This document shows, piece after piece, positions 37,191 to 48,698 of a stretch of DNA of 64,000 bases. The DNA lies in the NCBI GenBank assembly GCA_031431125.1, contig JANPCX010000021.1:67569-131568 (forward strand), in the 5' to 3' direction. The DNA comes from JANPCX01 sp031431125. Lineage in GTDB: Bacteria > Pseudomonadota > Gammaproteobacteria > Burkholderiales > Burkholderiaceae_C. Under the pieces are notes generated by a model. The model had not been told where the DNA came from. It saw only the letters and a program-made list of their open reading frames with translations, and searched no databases. Numbering within the stretch: the stretch's first letter is position 1; the number at the start of each line of letters is the position of its first letter. The translations under genes and the position numbers were made by a program.

Positions 37191-37207
37191 TGTAAATATT
37201 TCCGACA
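37191..37207. promoter_or_regulatory. Putative activator box (TGTAAA...TTCCGACA) upstream of the sigma-54 promoter
   Basis: Plus strand TGTAAATATTTCCGACA lies about 110 bases upstream of the -24/-12 element, the usual distance for an enhancer of a sigma-54 activator. It resembles the conserved sequence I recall before PEP-CTERM genes controlled by the PrsK/PrsR two-component system. The binding protein is inferred. Confidence 0.55.
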
Positions 37208-37477
37208 CCCCTTAGAACACGCGAACCTCGCCCAGGGGCGGACATCCGCGGCGCTGGCCAGGCGCAAGCATCAAGGCGGCGGCCGCTGTCAAAACACACA
37301 GACATGAATCAGGCGTCAAGGGGTGGTCCAGCGGTCAGGACAGTAGCGGATGGGAGGAAAAGCGCGGGTCGCTTGACACCGAAAACTCGAATCAATCTCT
37401 CGATCATTGAGTTGAGCAGTCACAAGGCGAAGATCGGAAAAAATGCCTGCCCGGTTCGAGTGTCCAAGCTTGCCAAG

Positions 37478-39061
37478 TCACTCCCACTCAATCGTCGCCG
37501 GTGGCTTAGAAGACACGTCATAGGCCACACGGTTGATGCCGCGCACTTCGTTGATGATGCGGCTCGATACTTTCTTGAGCAGGGCATAAGGCAGCTCGGC
37601 CCAGTCGGCGGTCATGAAGTCGCTGGTTTGCACGGCACGCAGGGCCACGACGTACTCGTAGGTGCGACCGTCGCCCATCACGCCCACACTCTTGACGGGC
37701 AGGAAGACGGTGAAGGCTTGGCTGGTGAGTTGGTACCAGGTTTTGCCGCTGGCGGTGTCCACCGTGTTGCGCAGCTCTTCAATGAAGATAGCGTCGGCGC
37801 GGCGCAGCAAGTCGGCGTACTCCTTCTTCACCTCGCCCAGAATGCGTACGCCCAAGCCGGGGCCTGGGAACGGGTGGCGGTAGACCATGTCGGGCGGCAG
37901 CCCCAAGGCCACGCCGAGTTCGCGCACTTCGTCTTTGAAGAGTTCGCGCAGCGGCTCCAGCAGTTTGAGCCCCAAGGTTTCGGGCAGGCCGCCCACGTTG
38001 TGGTGGCTTTTGATGGTGGTGGCTTTTTTGGTTTTGGTGCCGCCACTTTCCACCACATCGGGGTAGATGGTGCCTTGGGCCAGCCATTTGGCGTTGACGA
38101 GTTTTTTGGCTTCGGCTTGGAAGACTTCGACAAACTCGCGGCCGATGATTTTGCGTTTTTGTTCGGGGTCGGTCACGCCCGTCAAATGGCCGAGGAATTG
38201 CTCGCTCGCGTCCACGTGGATGACCTTGGCGTGCAGGCGGCCAGCGAACATCTCCATCACCATTTGGCCTTCGTTCAGGCGCAGCAGGCCATGGTCGACG
38301 AAGACGCAGGTGAGCTGGTCACCGATGGCGCGGTGGATCAGGGCTGCGGCCACGCTGGAATCCACACCACCGGACAAGCCCAAGATGACTTCTTCCTTGC
38401 CCACTTGCTCGCGGATGCGGGCCACGCATTCTTCAATGTAGTTGCCCATCACCCAATCGGGTTTTGCCCCTGCGATGTCGAGCACGAAGCGGTTGAGCAA
38501 GGCCTGGCCCTGCACGGTGTGGGTGACTTCGGGGTGGAACTGCACGGCGTAGTAATGGCGTGACTCATCAGCCATACCGGCAATGGGGCAGCTCGGTGTG
38601 CTGGCCATGAGTTTGAAGCCGGGGGGAAGCTGGGTGACTTTGTCGCCATGGCTCATCCACACCTTGAGCATGCCGTGGCCCTCGGCGGTGCTGAAGTCTT
38701 CAATGCCTTGCAAGAGTGCGGTGTGGCCATGGGCCCTCACCTCGGCATAACCAAACTCACGGTGGTGACTGGCTTCGACCTGGCCGCCCAGTTGCACCGT
38801 CATGGTGAACATGCCGTAGCAAATGCCGAGCACGGGCACCTTCAAGTCCCACACGGCTTGCGGGGCGCGCAGCTCGTGGTCTTCGTAGGTGCTGGCGTGG
38901 CTGCCGGAGAGGATGATGGCCTTGGGTGCGAACTCGCGGATGAAAGCATCGCTCACATCATTGGGGTGGATTTCGCAGTAGACATGGGCCTCGCGCACAC
39001 GCCGGGCAATGAGCTGGGTGACTTGGGAGCCGAAGTCAAGGATGAGGATTTTGTCGTGCAT
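37478..39061 (-). CDS. guaA: GMP synthase (glutamine-hydrolysing)
   Basis: About 527 residues from the ATG ending at 39061 ([13 protein letters not shown]). It aminates XMP to GMP. The N-terminal class I glutaminase has the Cys nucleophile in LGICYGM and HPEVTHT; the ATP pyrophosphatase domain has [13 protein letters not shown]; the C-terminal dimerisation domain ends [11 protein letters not shown]. Three to four upstream codons are also open but lack support. Downstream partner of guaB, with an MFS gene in between. Confidence 0.97.
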   Translation of the reverse strand: MHDKILILDFGSQVTQLIARRVREAHVYCEIHPNDVSDAFIREFAPKAIILSGSHASTYEDHELRAPQAVWDLKVPVLGICYGMFTMTVQLGGQVEASHHREFGYAEVRAHGHTALLQGIEDFSTAEGHGMLKVWMSHGDKVTQLPPGFKLMASTPSCPIAGMADESRHYYAVQFHPEVTHTVQGQALLNRFVLDIAGAKPDWVMGNYIEECVARIREQVGKEEVILGLSGGVDSSVAAALIHRAIGDQLTCVFVDHGLLRLNEGQMVMEMFAGRLHAKVIHVDASEQFLGHLTGVTDPEQKRKIIGREFVEVFQAEAKKLVNAKWLAQGTIYPDVVESGGTKTKKATTIKSHHNVGGLPETLGLKLLEPLRELFKDEVRELGVALGLPPDMVYRHPFPGPGLGVRILGEVKKEYADLLRRADAIFIEELRNTVDTASGKTWYQLTSQAFTVFLPVKSVGVMGDGRTYEYVVALRAVQTSDFMTADWAELPYALLKKVSSRIINEVRGINRVAYDVSSKPPATIEWE

Positions 39062-39098
39062 GGCAGTCACCAAAAATCAAACAGAAGAATCAAATGGG

Positions 39099-41893
<2,795 letters not shown>

Positions 41894-41907
41894 TCATCCC
41901 CCCCAAA

Positions 41908-41941
41908 GAACCGGACTTGCGACTTTCACCGCATCCGGCTC
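41908..41941 (-). ncRNA. Group II intron domain V
   Basis: A 34-base hairpin beginning GAGCCGGATGCGGTGAAAGT and ending CCGGTTC on the minus strand, with a GAAA-type tetraloop and the AGC catalytic triad. It closely follows the bacterial chloroplast-like domain V consensus. It lies about 80 bases after the maturase stop, with domain VI after it. Confidence 0.93.
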
Positions 41942-42019
41942 AAGCACAACAATTTGTGCGGTTTCGGGGAGCGCCTGATTGTATCAGGCACCCCTCTCAA
42001 TCCGCACCTCTAAGCCTCA

Positions 42020-43717
42020 TCATGAGGCCGGCTTGGCAACTGACAAACCAAGGGTATGCACTTGCACATGGCACACCGGATGCAGAAGCACCCGGTTTGA
42101 CAACGAGTCTGACCCTCCCTTCACCTTTTCTATCAGGTGATGGTCGTGCCAGCCTGTCTCTTCCGTGATGGCTTGCCCACACCGGACGCACTTGCCCTGC
42201 TGTGAGAGAAACAGTGAGGCCCATTGCTTGCGATACGCCATGCTTTTCAGCAGGCGCTGCGAGCGCAGGTCTTCACCATAGGCCTCCCACACGGGATCGA
42301 AGGGGTTGAAGCCGCCTTTGACCTTTTTGTGCCGGACAATCTCTGTATCGGCAAGCCGATACAGCCGCTTCCATTGCGGTTCTCCATCTTTAGACCCTGT
42401 CCAAACAGCGAACTCAGTCCGTTCTTCGACGGTTGACCAGTAATTCTTGGTCACCCATCTGGCGGTCTTTTTCGGATGTCTGCGACGTGCCCAGCGTGTC
42501 AACCGCCACCACAGTAGCGAGTCGAGTTTGCTGAACGTCTCCTTGGCGACCACCGGGTGGTGGTACTGCGCCCAGCCTCGCAAGACTGGATTCAGCATCT
42601 GTATCAGATCCGCCTGTTTCACCATCAAATGGGTTCTGACGATTCCCTTCACTTTTTCATAGAACGCTCGCACGTTCTTCTTACTCGGTTTGATCAGCAG
42701 GGTTCCCTTGTACTTCCGGAAATTCCAGCCTAAGAAATCGAATCCCTGGTCAATGTGTGTGACTCGCGTCTTCGTCGGTGACAGCCGCAATCCTCGTTGT
42801 GCGAGAAATGCTTCTACCCACGGCCGGACTTCGTTTTCCAGAAGGTCTTGCGACGCTCCTGTAATCACAAAATCGTCGGCGTACCGAACCACATTGACCT
42901 TGAGCTTCTGAACCTTCCACACGCCTACTTTCGCACCCAGGTGCGATTGCAGTTCGGTCTCCAGTCCATTCAGTGCCACGTTCGCCAGGGTTGGCGAGAT
43001 GATGCCGCCTTGCGGCGTTCCCTCTTCGGTGCTTGCCAGTTGGCCTTTGTAGACCACTCCTGCCTTCAGCCACTTGTTCAGGATCTCCTTGTCCATGCAG
43101 ACATGGTTCACCAGCCACTCGTGGTTGATATGGTCAAAGCAACCTTCAATGTCCGCTTCCAATACCCATGTGGCCGAAGCCTTTTTGGATAGGCACACGA
43201 ACAATTGACTCATGGCATCCGCCGTCGAGCGGTTGCGCCGAAAGCCGTAGCTGTTCGGGTCGCTCTGCGACTCAACGACAGGTTCCAGACTTAGCAGGTG
43301 GAGAGCCTGCATCGCCCGGTCCTTCATCGTCGGAATACCCAGCGGGCGTTCCTTGCCATTCGCCTTGGGAATGAAGACCCGCCGCAGCGGCTGCGGTCGA
43401 TATCCCCTTTGTTGCTTCAACGCACTGACAGCCACCCATTTGCGGGTCGGCGTATCCCACAGCTCGCGGTCGACGCCTGCCGTCCGCTTGCCTTGGTTCT
43501 CAGTTACTCGTCGTACCGCCAGCGCTCTGGCGGCAAACGAGCGGATCAGCGATCTTTGCAGGGATTTCACCCGGCGCCAATCGTTCTCCTGCGTAGCCTT
43601 CGCTATCCGCATTTGCATCGTTCTCACCTGCTGGTCCACCAGCCGCCAATCGATGGCGTGCCAGTTGTTCGGCAGGCGTGAAGACGCAGAATCACCGTGT
43701 TCGATGATCTTTTCCAT
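42020..43717 (-). CDS. ltrA: Group II intron reverse transcriptase/maturase with HNH endonuclease
   Basis: 565 residues from the ATG ending at 43717 ([10 protein letters not shown]). N-terminal RT0-type region with [12 protein letters not shown] blocks including [44 protein letters not shown] and the catalytic YADD (279-282), then the maturase domain X. The C-terminus carries an HNH zinc domain (CVRCGQ from 510, HDHH, CHVQVH) for target-strand cleavage. Full length with no frameshift. Helps splicing and drives retrohoming of the intron. Confidence 0.96.
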   Translation of the reverse strand: MEKIIEHGDSASSRLPNNWHAIDWRLVDQQVRTMQMRIAKATQENDWRRVKSLQRSLIRSFAARALAVRRVTENQGKRTAGVDRELWDTPTRKWVAVSALKQQRGYRPQPLRRVFIPKANGKERPLGIPTMKDRAMQALHLLSLEPVVESQSDPNSYGFRRNRSTADAMSQLFVCLSKKASATWVLEADIEGCFDHINHEWLVNHVCMDKEILNKWLKAGVVYKGQLASTEEGTPQGGIISPTLANVALNGLETELQSHLGAKVGVWKVQKLKVNVVRYADDFVITGASQDLLENEVRPWVEAFLAQRGLRLSPTKTRVTHIDQGFDFLGWNFRKYKGTLLIKPSKKNVRAFYEKVKGIVRTHLMVKQADLIQMLNPVLRGWAQYHHPVVAKETFSKLDSLLWWRLTRWARRRHPKKTARWVTKNYWSTVEERTEFAVWTGSKDGEPQWKRLYRLADTEIVRHKKVKGGFNPFDPVWEAYGEDLRSQRLLKSMAYRKQWASLFLSQQGKCVRCGQAITEETGWHDHHLIEKVKGGSDSLSNRVLLHPVCHVQVHTLGLSVAKPAS

Positions 43718-44084
43718 ACAGTCCTCATTGGTTGCCCGTTGAAGACGCACGCCTCCCCGAAGGGATGGATGCATCCCCTCGGGGTGTCGTTGAACTCAGC
43801 AACCGGCTCGCGACGGTTGCACCACGTGGAAGTGGGCCTGCTTTCGCAGCGGGGTGATTCAGACCCCTATCCCAGCGATTACAGCCGGGCATTCGCTTTT
43901 TCCACAATCCCATACCCCCTCACCCGACAGGTCGCCTTACGGCTTCCCTGCCGATGTGCATACACATCGGCGAGCAGTGGGGCTTACCACGTTCCTCAAA
44001 TTGCCGACAGCACGGTGTCGAACCGTGTTGTCTATCCGTTTAGGGTCTGTCTTTCCCGGAGCTGCGCTGATGGCGACGTGCACT

Positions 44085-44092
44085 CTTTTGCG
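44085..44092 (-). other. EBS1 exon-binding site of the group II intron
   Basis: CGCAAAAG on the minus strand, in the loop of a hairpin with TCT/AGA arms. It is the exact complement of the last eight bases of the 5' exon (44786-44793). A weaker EBS2 candidate, GAATTG at 44150-44155, can pair with TAATTC just upstream in the exon. Confidence 0.85.
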
Positions 44093-44796
44093 ACGAGAGC
44101 AACCGGCAGCGTGCCTTTTGGCTATGGCCTAACAGCAGGTTTGGCCATTCAATTCTTACCCGGGTTCAGCCGACAGTTCACGTAGGTTACCCATGCGGAA
44201 CTAGCCTGGCCCCTCGTCCGCCGTCCTGCTGGCAGAGTCCATGCGTGTCCTCGCGGCGCACGCACGCCACAGATGTGGGAGACGTTGTCTGATGGGCTTC
44301 ACACAGGTTCGTTACCGATCCTGCATGCCACCGTAGGCTACCGTTGGTCGTACATCGGGTCGCGGCCATGACGTTTCCGTCATGTGCGACAAGGCAATTT
44401 GAGGCATTGCCACTCTTGCTGTGAACTCGCTTTGGAGACCGTCGAAATCGACGTGTTTTCGACCTGCTTTTGGCAGGCGGTTGAAATGTTGAGCATGGCA
44501 CTGGGCCATTCCAGCACTTCTTCTACGTCTTCCCAGGCTGCTTGGTTGCAGTTGGGGTGACATGACGCTACCACGGTCCCCCTTGGAGAGATTTCCAAGG
44601 CTTTCCGTTACGGCACCCGACTACTGCTTCGGGTGTTCTCCATGGGGCCTGACGCCCCCGTTGCTCTGAGCCTTTAGGCCCTGTTCACATATGGGTTGTC
44701 GTGACCCATGACCGTCTGGAGGTCGCTGCCTCCAGACTCTGGGGGAGATCTCCCCAGAGAGTGACACGTTTGATACGTGTCGCACCGCAAAAGCGA

Positions 44797-44802
44797 ATTA
44801 TA
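44797..44802 (-). promoter_or_regulatory. Putative -10 element of guaB, upstream of the intron
   Basis: Perfect TATAAT on the minus strand, ending 11 bases before the intron 5' junction, so transcription would start within a few bases of the insertion site. No good -35 hexamer is present 16-18 bases upstream, so the promoter call is tentative. Confidence 0.5.
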
Positions 44803-44938
44803 CGGAAGGCCCTGGAGGCCCCGCCTGCACGCCCACCAATATCTGCACAACGATGTGAGGCAATCGCCCCACCGAAACCCCCACCGACCCAGTCCGCGCC
44901 GTTAAACTGGCCGCTTGACTGACTTTCAGGATGCCGCC

Positions 44939-45448
44939 ATGTCCCGTTTCGGCCCCATGTTGTTGACTGCTCTGCTCTGCGCCGCCAGCGCCCTGCCTGC
45001 CATGGCGCAGTGGAAGTGGAAAGATGCCAATGGCAGCGTGCAGTACAGCGACTCGCCCCCACCCTCCAATGTGAAGGAGGCCGATATCCTGCAGCGGCCC
45101 AACGCCGCGCGGCGCGCATCCTTGCCCCCCACCTCCGCCAAACCAGCGCCAGCGGCCAGCGCAGTGGCAGCACCGACATCAGCAGCACCCAAGGTCGACA
45201 AAGAATTGGAAGACCGCAAGAAAAAACAAGAAGAACTTGAAGCCGCCAAGAAGAAAGAGGTGGAACAAAAAAATGCAGCGCTGCGCAAAGAAAACTGCAC
45301 CCAGGCCCGCAACTACATGAAGTCGCTCGAAGATGGCATGCGCATATCACGCACCACTTCCACCGGCGAGCGAGAAGTTCTGGACGACACAGGCCGCGCT
45401 GCTGAAGTCAAACGCACCCAAGCCATCATCAAGAGCGATTGCAAATAG
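44939..45448 (+). CDS. DUF4124 domain periplasmic protein
   Basis: A 169-residue protein with a signal peptide (LLTALLCAASALPAMAQ) and the DUF4124 core WKWKDANGSVQYSDSPPP, followed by an Ala/Pro linker and a highly charged coiled stretch (about 90-125, KELEDRKKKQEELEAAKKKE). Function of the family is unknown; members are common in beta- and gammaproteobacteria and sit in the envelope. TCAGGA lies seven bases before the chosen ATG. The gene is divergent from the intron and guaB. Confidence 0.88.
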   Translation: MSRFGPMLLTALLCAASALPAMAQWKWKDANGSVQYSDSPPPSNVKEADILQRPNAARRASLPPTSAKPAPAASAVAAPTSAAPKVDKELEDRKKKQEELEAAKKKEVEQKNAALRKENCTQARNYMKSLEDGMRISRTTSTGEREVLDDTGRAAEVKRTQAIIKSDCK

Positions 45449-45468
45449 GCCACTTGTTGTGGGCTCAG

Positions 45469-45497
45469 AAAAAAAGGCAGCTCAGCGCTGCCTTTTT
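45469..45497. terminator. Bidirectional terminator between the DUF4124 gene and rnfH
   Basis: A-run, stem GGCAGC/GCTGCC (45476-45481 with 45487-45492), 5-base loop, T-run. It overlaps the last codons of rnfH on the minus strand. Confidence 0.85.
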
Positions 45498-45823
45498 CTT
45501 TTGGCGGCAACTTCCTCGGCGGCTTTGATGCGTGCCTTGTGGTCGGCATAACGCTCGCGTCGGGCTTGTTTGGGGTCAACACGCAAGCCTCGGTAAATTT
45601 CCACACGGTCTTTGTCGCGCAGCACATGGTCAGGTGCTTGCAACTTGCCCCAAACGCCCACTGCGGGTTTTTCGGCTTCTTGTTCATGAGCCCACCAACC
45701 GCAGCGCTGCAAGGCGTGCGACACCGTGCTGCCCGCAGGCAGCGTCAAGGTCAGCAGTTCTACGTGGCGCGGTGCCAAGCTTCGCACCACAGTGACTTCA
45801 ATGACAGCGTCAGCGAGGGCCAT
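45482..45823 (-). CDS. rnfH: RnfH family protein
   Basis: About 113 residues starting [13 protein letters not shown], a ubiquitin-like beta-grasp fold protein (UPF0125): QRCGWWAHEQE, VGVWGKLQAPDHVLRDKDRVEIYRGL, then a Lys/Arg-rich tail. It is often next to ratA-smpB, as here. No molecular role is proven. The start overlaps the ratA stop by 14 bases. Confidence 0.93.
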   Translation of the reverse strand: MALADAVIEVTVVRSLAPRHVELLTLTLPAGSTVSHALQRCGWWAHEQEAEKPAVGVWGKLQAPDHVLRDKDRVEIYRGLRVDPKQARRERYADHKARIKAAEEVAAKRKRQR

Positions 45824-46265
45824 AGACCTGCTCGGCGCGAGCCACAAAGGAATCCACAAAGGTATTGGCGATGCGGTCAAACACTGGGCTCACCACCAGC
45901 TCCAGCGCACGGCTGCTGAAGGCGTAACGCAGGTCGAACTCAATCTTGCAGGCACTGCCCTCGTCACCGCCGGGCAAGGTCAGTGGAGAGAAGCCCCAAG
46001 TGCCGTCCAACACAGAGAACGGGCCATCCACCAGAGATACCGCCACCTGCCGGTGAGCGTCGTGCACGTTGCGGGTGGTGAAGCTGTGGCGCACACCGGC
46101 ATAAGCGAGTTGCAAACGGGCGGTGACGCCATCATTATGTTTTTCCAACACCTCGGCGCGTTCGCACCACGGAAGGAACTTTGGATATTCCTGCACGGCC
46201 ATCACCAAATCCGCCATTTCCTGGGGCGAATACCAAAGAAGAACTGATTTTTTGACGTGCTTCAT
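45810..46265 (-). CDS. ratA: RatA-like START/COQ10 domain protein
   Basis: A 151-residue START-fold protein beginning [21 protein letters not shown] with the family pattern [14 protein letters not shown]. In E. coli RatA was reported to block 70S assembly; other relatives (Coq10) bind ubiquinone, so the real role may be lipid/quinone binding. It is divergent from smpB, 47 bases apart, a conserved pair. The toxin label is not supported by any partner gene here. Confidence 0.93.
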   Translation of the reverse strand: MKHVKKSVLLWYSPQEMADLVMAVQEYPKFLPWCERAEVLEKHNDGVTARLQLAYAGVRHSFTTRNVHDAHRQVAVSLVDGPFSVLDGTWGFSPLTLPGGDEGSACKIEFDLRYAFSSRALELVVSPVFDRIANTFVDSFVARAEQVYGPR

Positions 46266-46312
46266 ACAATGGCGGGATTGTAGAGAGGGCACACGCTCTC
46301 CACGTGCCACAC

Positions 46313-46792
46313 ATGACCAAAGAAGAAACCGCCAAACCCATTGCCGAAAACCGCCGCGCCCGGTTCGATTACCACATCAGCGAAAGATATGAAGCCGGCG
46401 TGGTGCTGGTCGGCTGGGAGATCAAGGCCGTGCGCGCCGGGCAGGTGCAGTTGACTGACGGTTATGTGGTGGTCAAGGGTGGTGAGCTTTTCCTGATTGG
46501 CTGCCGCATCAACGCCCTGCGCAGCGCCTCCACCCACGTCAACCCGGAAGCCGACCGCACCCGCAAACTCTTGATGCACAGAGAAGAGATCAAGCGGCTC
46601 ATCGGCAAGGTGGAACAAAAAGGCTTCACCTTGGTGCCGCTGGACTTGCACTACAAGGGCGGCCGCGTCAAAGCCGAAATCGCCTTGGCCAAGGGCAAGG
46701 CCGAGCATGACAAACGCGATTCAGAAAAACAAAAAGACTGGGACCGGGAGCATGCGCGGTTGATGCGGCATAAGGTGTCAAGCAAGGCTTAA
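46313..46792 (+). CDS. smpB: SsrA-binding protein SmpB
   Basis: A 159-residue protein that escorts tmRNA to stalled ribosomes in trans-translation. Conserved parts: [20 protein letters not shown] near the start, [19 protein letters not shown], and the basic C-terminal tail ending [20 protein letters not shown]. The ATG at 46313 was preferred to a GTG three codons upstream; neither has a clear ribosome site. The ssrA gene itself was not seen in the window. Confidence 0.97.
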   Translation: MTKEETAKPIAENRRARFDYHISERYEAGVVLVGWEIKAVRAGQVQLTDGYVVVKGGELFLIGCRINALRSASTHVNPEADRTRKLLMHREEIKRLIGKVEQKGFTLVPLDLHYKGGRVKAEIALAKGKAEHDKRDSEKQKDWDREHARLMRHKVSSKA

Positions 46793-46805
46793 AGACTGCG
46801 CCACG

Positions 46806-47318
46806 CTAGAGACCCGCCAAATCATCATAGGGATTTGGCTGCAAGGGGGTTCCACCGGGAAAACACTTTGGATGGCCGCGATAGTCGTCATAGCTCAGTT
46901 TTCCTTCAAAGACGAAGAAAAGCATAGGCGGCGCGAGCGTCAATTCTGGCGAAAAACAATAGCCAATCGGCCCACTTTCTGAGGCGAACTGCGCCACCCA
47001 ACGTAGAAACTCCAAATAGGGATAAGTCTCGTTTTGTGTGAGCCCCGGAAAGCGAATGCTCAAACGATAGCCCTCAACGTTGCCAGTGGTGCGTGCTCGT
47101 TGGAGAACAAGGGCCGAATCGAATGCATCCGGAAAAAACTCTTCGTACTGGGAAGCGAAAGGCTTCTTTGCCTCGTCCATCTGAAAGAATGGATCATCAG
47201 GAAGCGGAGATGGCAATTGATAGCGGCCAAGCACCAAATACTCAATTGCCTGGCGAGTTTCAACTGGGACGTCGAAACGTAGTTCCAGGCTAAATACAAG
47301 TGTGTACCGACAGGCCAT
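46806..47318 (-). CDS. Hypothetical protein of unknown family
   Basis: A 170-residue soluble protein (MACRYTLVFSLELRFDVPVE...). I do not recognise a family. It is acidic and aromatic-rich with no signal peptide or membrane helix, and has notable clusters such as PLPDDPFFQMDE and CFPGGTPLQPNPYDD. The base composition is lower in GC than its neighbours. It lies alone, convergent with smpB (13 bases apart) and 142 bases downstream of metC. Its look is that of a small immunity-type or phage-associated protein, but nothing confirms this. Confidence 0.6.
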   Translation of the reverse strand: MACRYTLVFSLELRFDVPVETRQAIEYLVLGRYQLPSPLPDDPFFQMDEAKKPFASQYEEFFPDAFDSALVLQRARTTGNVEGYRLSIRFPGLTQNETYPYLEFLRWVAQFASESGPIGYCFSPELTLAPPMLFFVFEGKLSYDDYRGHPKCFPGGTPLQPNPYDDLAGL

Positions 47319-47460
47319 TGCTACAACGAAAAGATTGAGACAGTGAAACAGGCGCCGTCAATAGCAGCTTGGTTCGTTTTGTTCGGCGCTCTGATGTTTG
47401 GGCGCTGAATGGCTATGAAGTCTAAAGCGGGCTGCCAAAGCGCCGACGTCCTACCACCGC

Positions 47461-48684
47461 TCACTCACCGGCGGGTGGCATGCTTTTCGAAGGCGAATAA
47501 GAAAACGACCTCAACGCCCGCTCACAATCCGCCACCAAATCCCCCACCGCCTCCAGCCCCACTGAAAACCGCACCAAGGTGCCGCGCCAAGCGGGTTGGT
47601 CGCGCATCAAACGCAGTTCGTAAGGCATCACCAGGCTGATGGGGCCGGCCCAAGAAAAACCGATCTTGAAGAGTCGCAGTGCGTCAACAAAGGCGTCCAC
47701 TTGGGCAACGCTGTAACGCTCATCGAACACCACAGAGAACAGCCCCGCCGCTTGCGTACACAACGCGGCCCAGTTCGCGTGGCCCGGTGATGCGGGCAAC
47801 GCCGGGTGCAAGACCGCGACCACTTCGGGCTGCTTTGCCCACCATGCCGCCAAGGTGCGCGCCGCAGCATCGTGGGCGGTGTAACGCAATCCAATACTGG
47901 GCAAGGAACGCAGCAACAGTTCTACATCGTTGCCACCCACGCCGAAACCCAGCCGCATGTGGGTGGCAGCCAATCGCAGGTGCAGGTCTTCGTTGACCGT
48001 GGTGACCGACCCCATCAACACATCGCCGCCACCCGAGGGGTATTTGGTGAGGGCTTGCATGGAGACGTCCACACCGAGACCATCGCCAAGCTGAAACGGA
48101 TTGAAGGCGATGCCTGCGCCCCAGGTGTTGTCAAGGGCCGTGAGCACGCCGTGGTCGCGGCAAATGCGCACGAGGGCAGACAAGTCGGGGAACTCCATGG
48201 TCACCGACCCGGCGGCTTCCAGCCACAACAAACGGCTCTTGGGGCCCAGCAGCTCGCGCAGACTTTGCGGCTGCATGGGGTCGTAGCACTTGGTGGTGAT
48301 GCCCCAGCCCGCCAGCTCGTGCAACGCCAAGGCCTTGTTGGGACCGTAAGCATTGGTCGGAATCAACACTTCATCACCCGCTTGCAGCAAAGCAAAGTTG
48401 ATGAGGGCGATGGCGGCCAAGCCGCTGGGCGCGAGCAAGGTGTCTCGCCCCCCTTCCAGTGAGGCGATACGCGCTTCCAGCGTGAAGCTGGTGGGCGTCC
48501 CATGCAGGCCGTAGGTGTAGCCGGTTTTGTCTTTCCACTGCCGGGCTTTGAGCGCAGCGGTGTTCTCAAAAATCACCGTCGAGGCTTTGTGCACGCCAGG
48601 GTTCACCGCCTGAAAACCCGCTGGGGCTTGGTAAGGGTGGTGGATGAGGGCGGTGCTGGAGTCCAGCGGCTTGGATTCGCTCAT
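47461..48684 (-). CDS. metC: Cystathionine beta-lyase
   Basis: A 407-residue PLP enzyme of the Cys/Met family: PGVHKASTVIFEN at the start, GYTYGLHGTPTSFTLEARI, LAPSGLAAIALINFALL, TALDNTWGAGIAF and the PLP lysine in QALTKYPSGGGDVLMGSV. The Trp-Gly after the Asn and the Pro-Ser-Gly-Gly following the lysine favour the beta-lyase over MetZ-type enzymes. It cleaves cystathionine to homocysteine, pyruvate and ammonia. It lies 14 bases after rimO. Confidence 0.92.
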   Translation of the reverse strand: MSESKPLDSSTALIHHPYQAPAGFQAVNPGVHKASTVIFENTAALKARQWKDKTGYTYGLHGTPTSFTLEARIASLEGGRDTLLAPSGLAAIALINFALLQAGDEVLIPTNAYGPNKALALHELAGWGITTKCYDPMQPQSLRELLGPKSRLLWLEAAGSVTMEFPDLSALVRICRDHGVLTALDNTWGAGIAFNPFQLGDGLGVDVSMQALTKYPSGGGDVLMGSVTTVNEDLHLRLAATHMRLGFGVGGNDVELLLRSLPSIGLRYTAHDAAARTLAAWWAKQPEVVAVLHPALPASPGHANWAALCTQAAGLFSVVFDERYSVAQVDAFVDALRLFKIGFSWAGPISLVMPYELRLMRDQPAWRGTLVRFSVGLEAVGDLVADCERALRSFSYSPSKSMPPAGE

Positions 48685-48698
48685 GTCACGCTTTGGGA

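Larger units (their letters stand above)
37034..37477. other. Intergenic regulatory region upstream of the PEP-CTERM gene, downstream of guaA
   Basis: 444 bases without a gene. The part next to the PEP-CTERM gene contains the sigma-54 type promoter (37073-37088) and a TGTAAA/TTCCGACA box (37191-37207). The remaining part up to the guaA stop shows nothing clear; no strong terminator for guaA was found. Confidence 0.6.

Noticed and set aside
43697..44185. 162-codon plus-strand frame within the group II intron
   Set aside because: It is antisense to the intron RNA domains; such frames are a known source of spurious protein annotations and no protein feature is seen.
45810..46265. RatA as a toxin of a toxin-antitoxin pair
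   Set aside because: The START/COQ10 fold and the conserved rnfH-ratA-smpB neighbourhood fit a housekeeping role; no antitoxin partner is visible.
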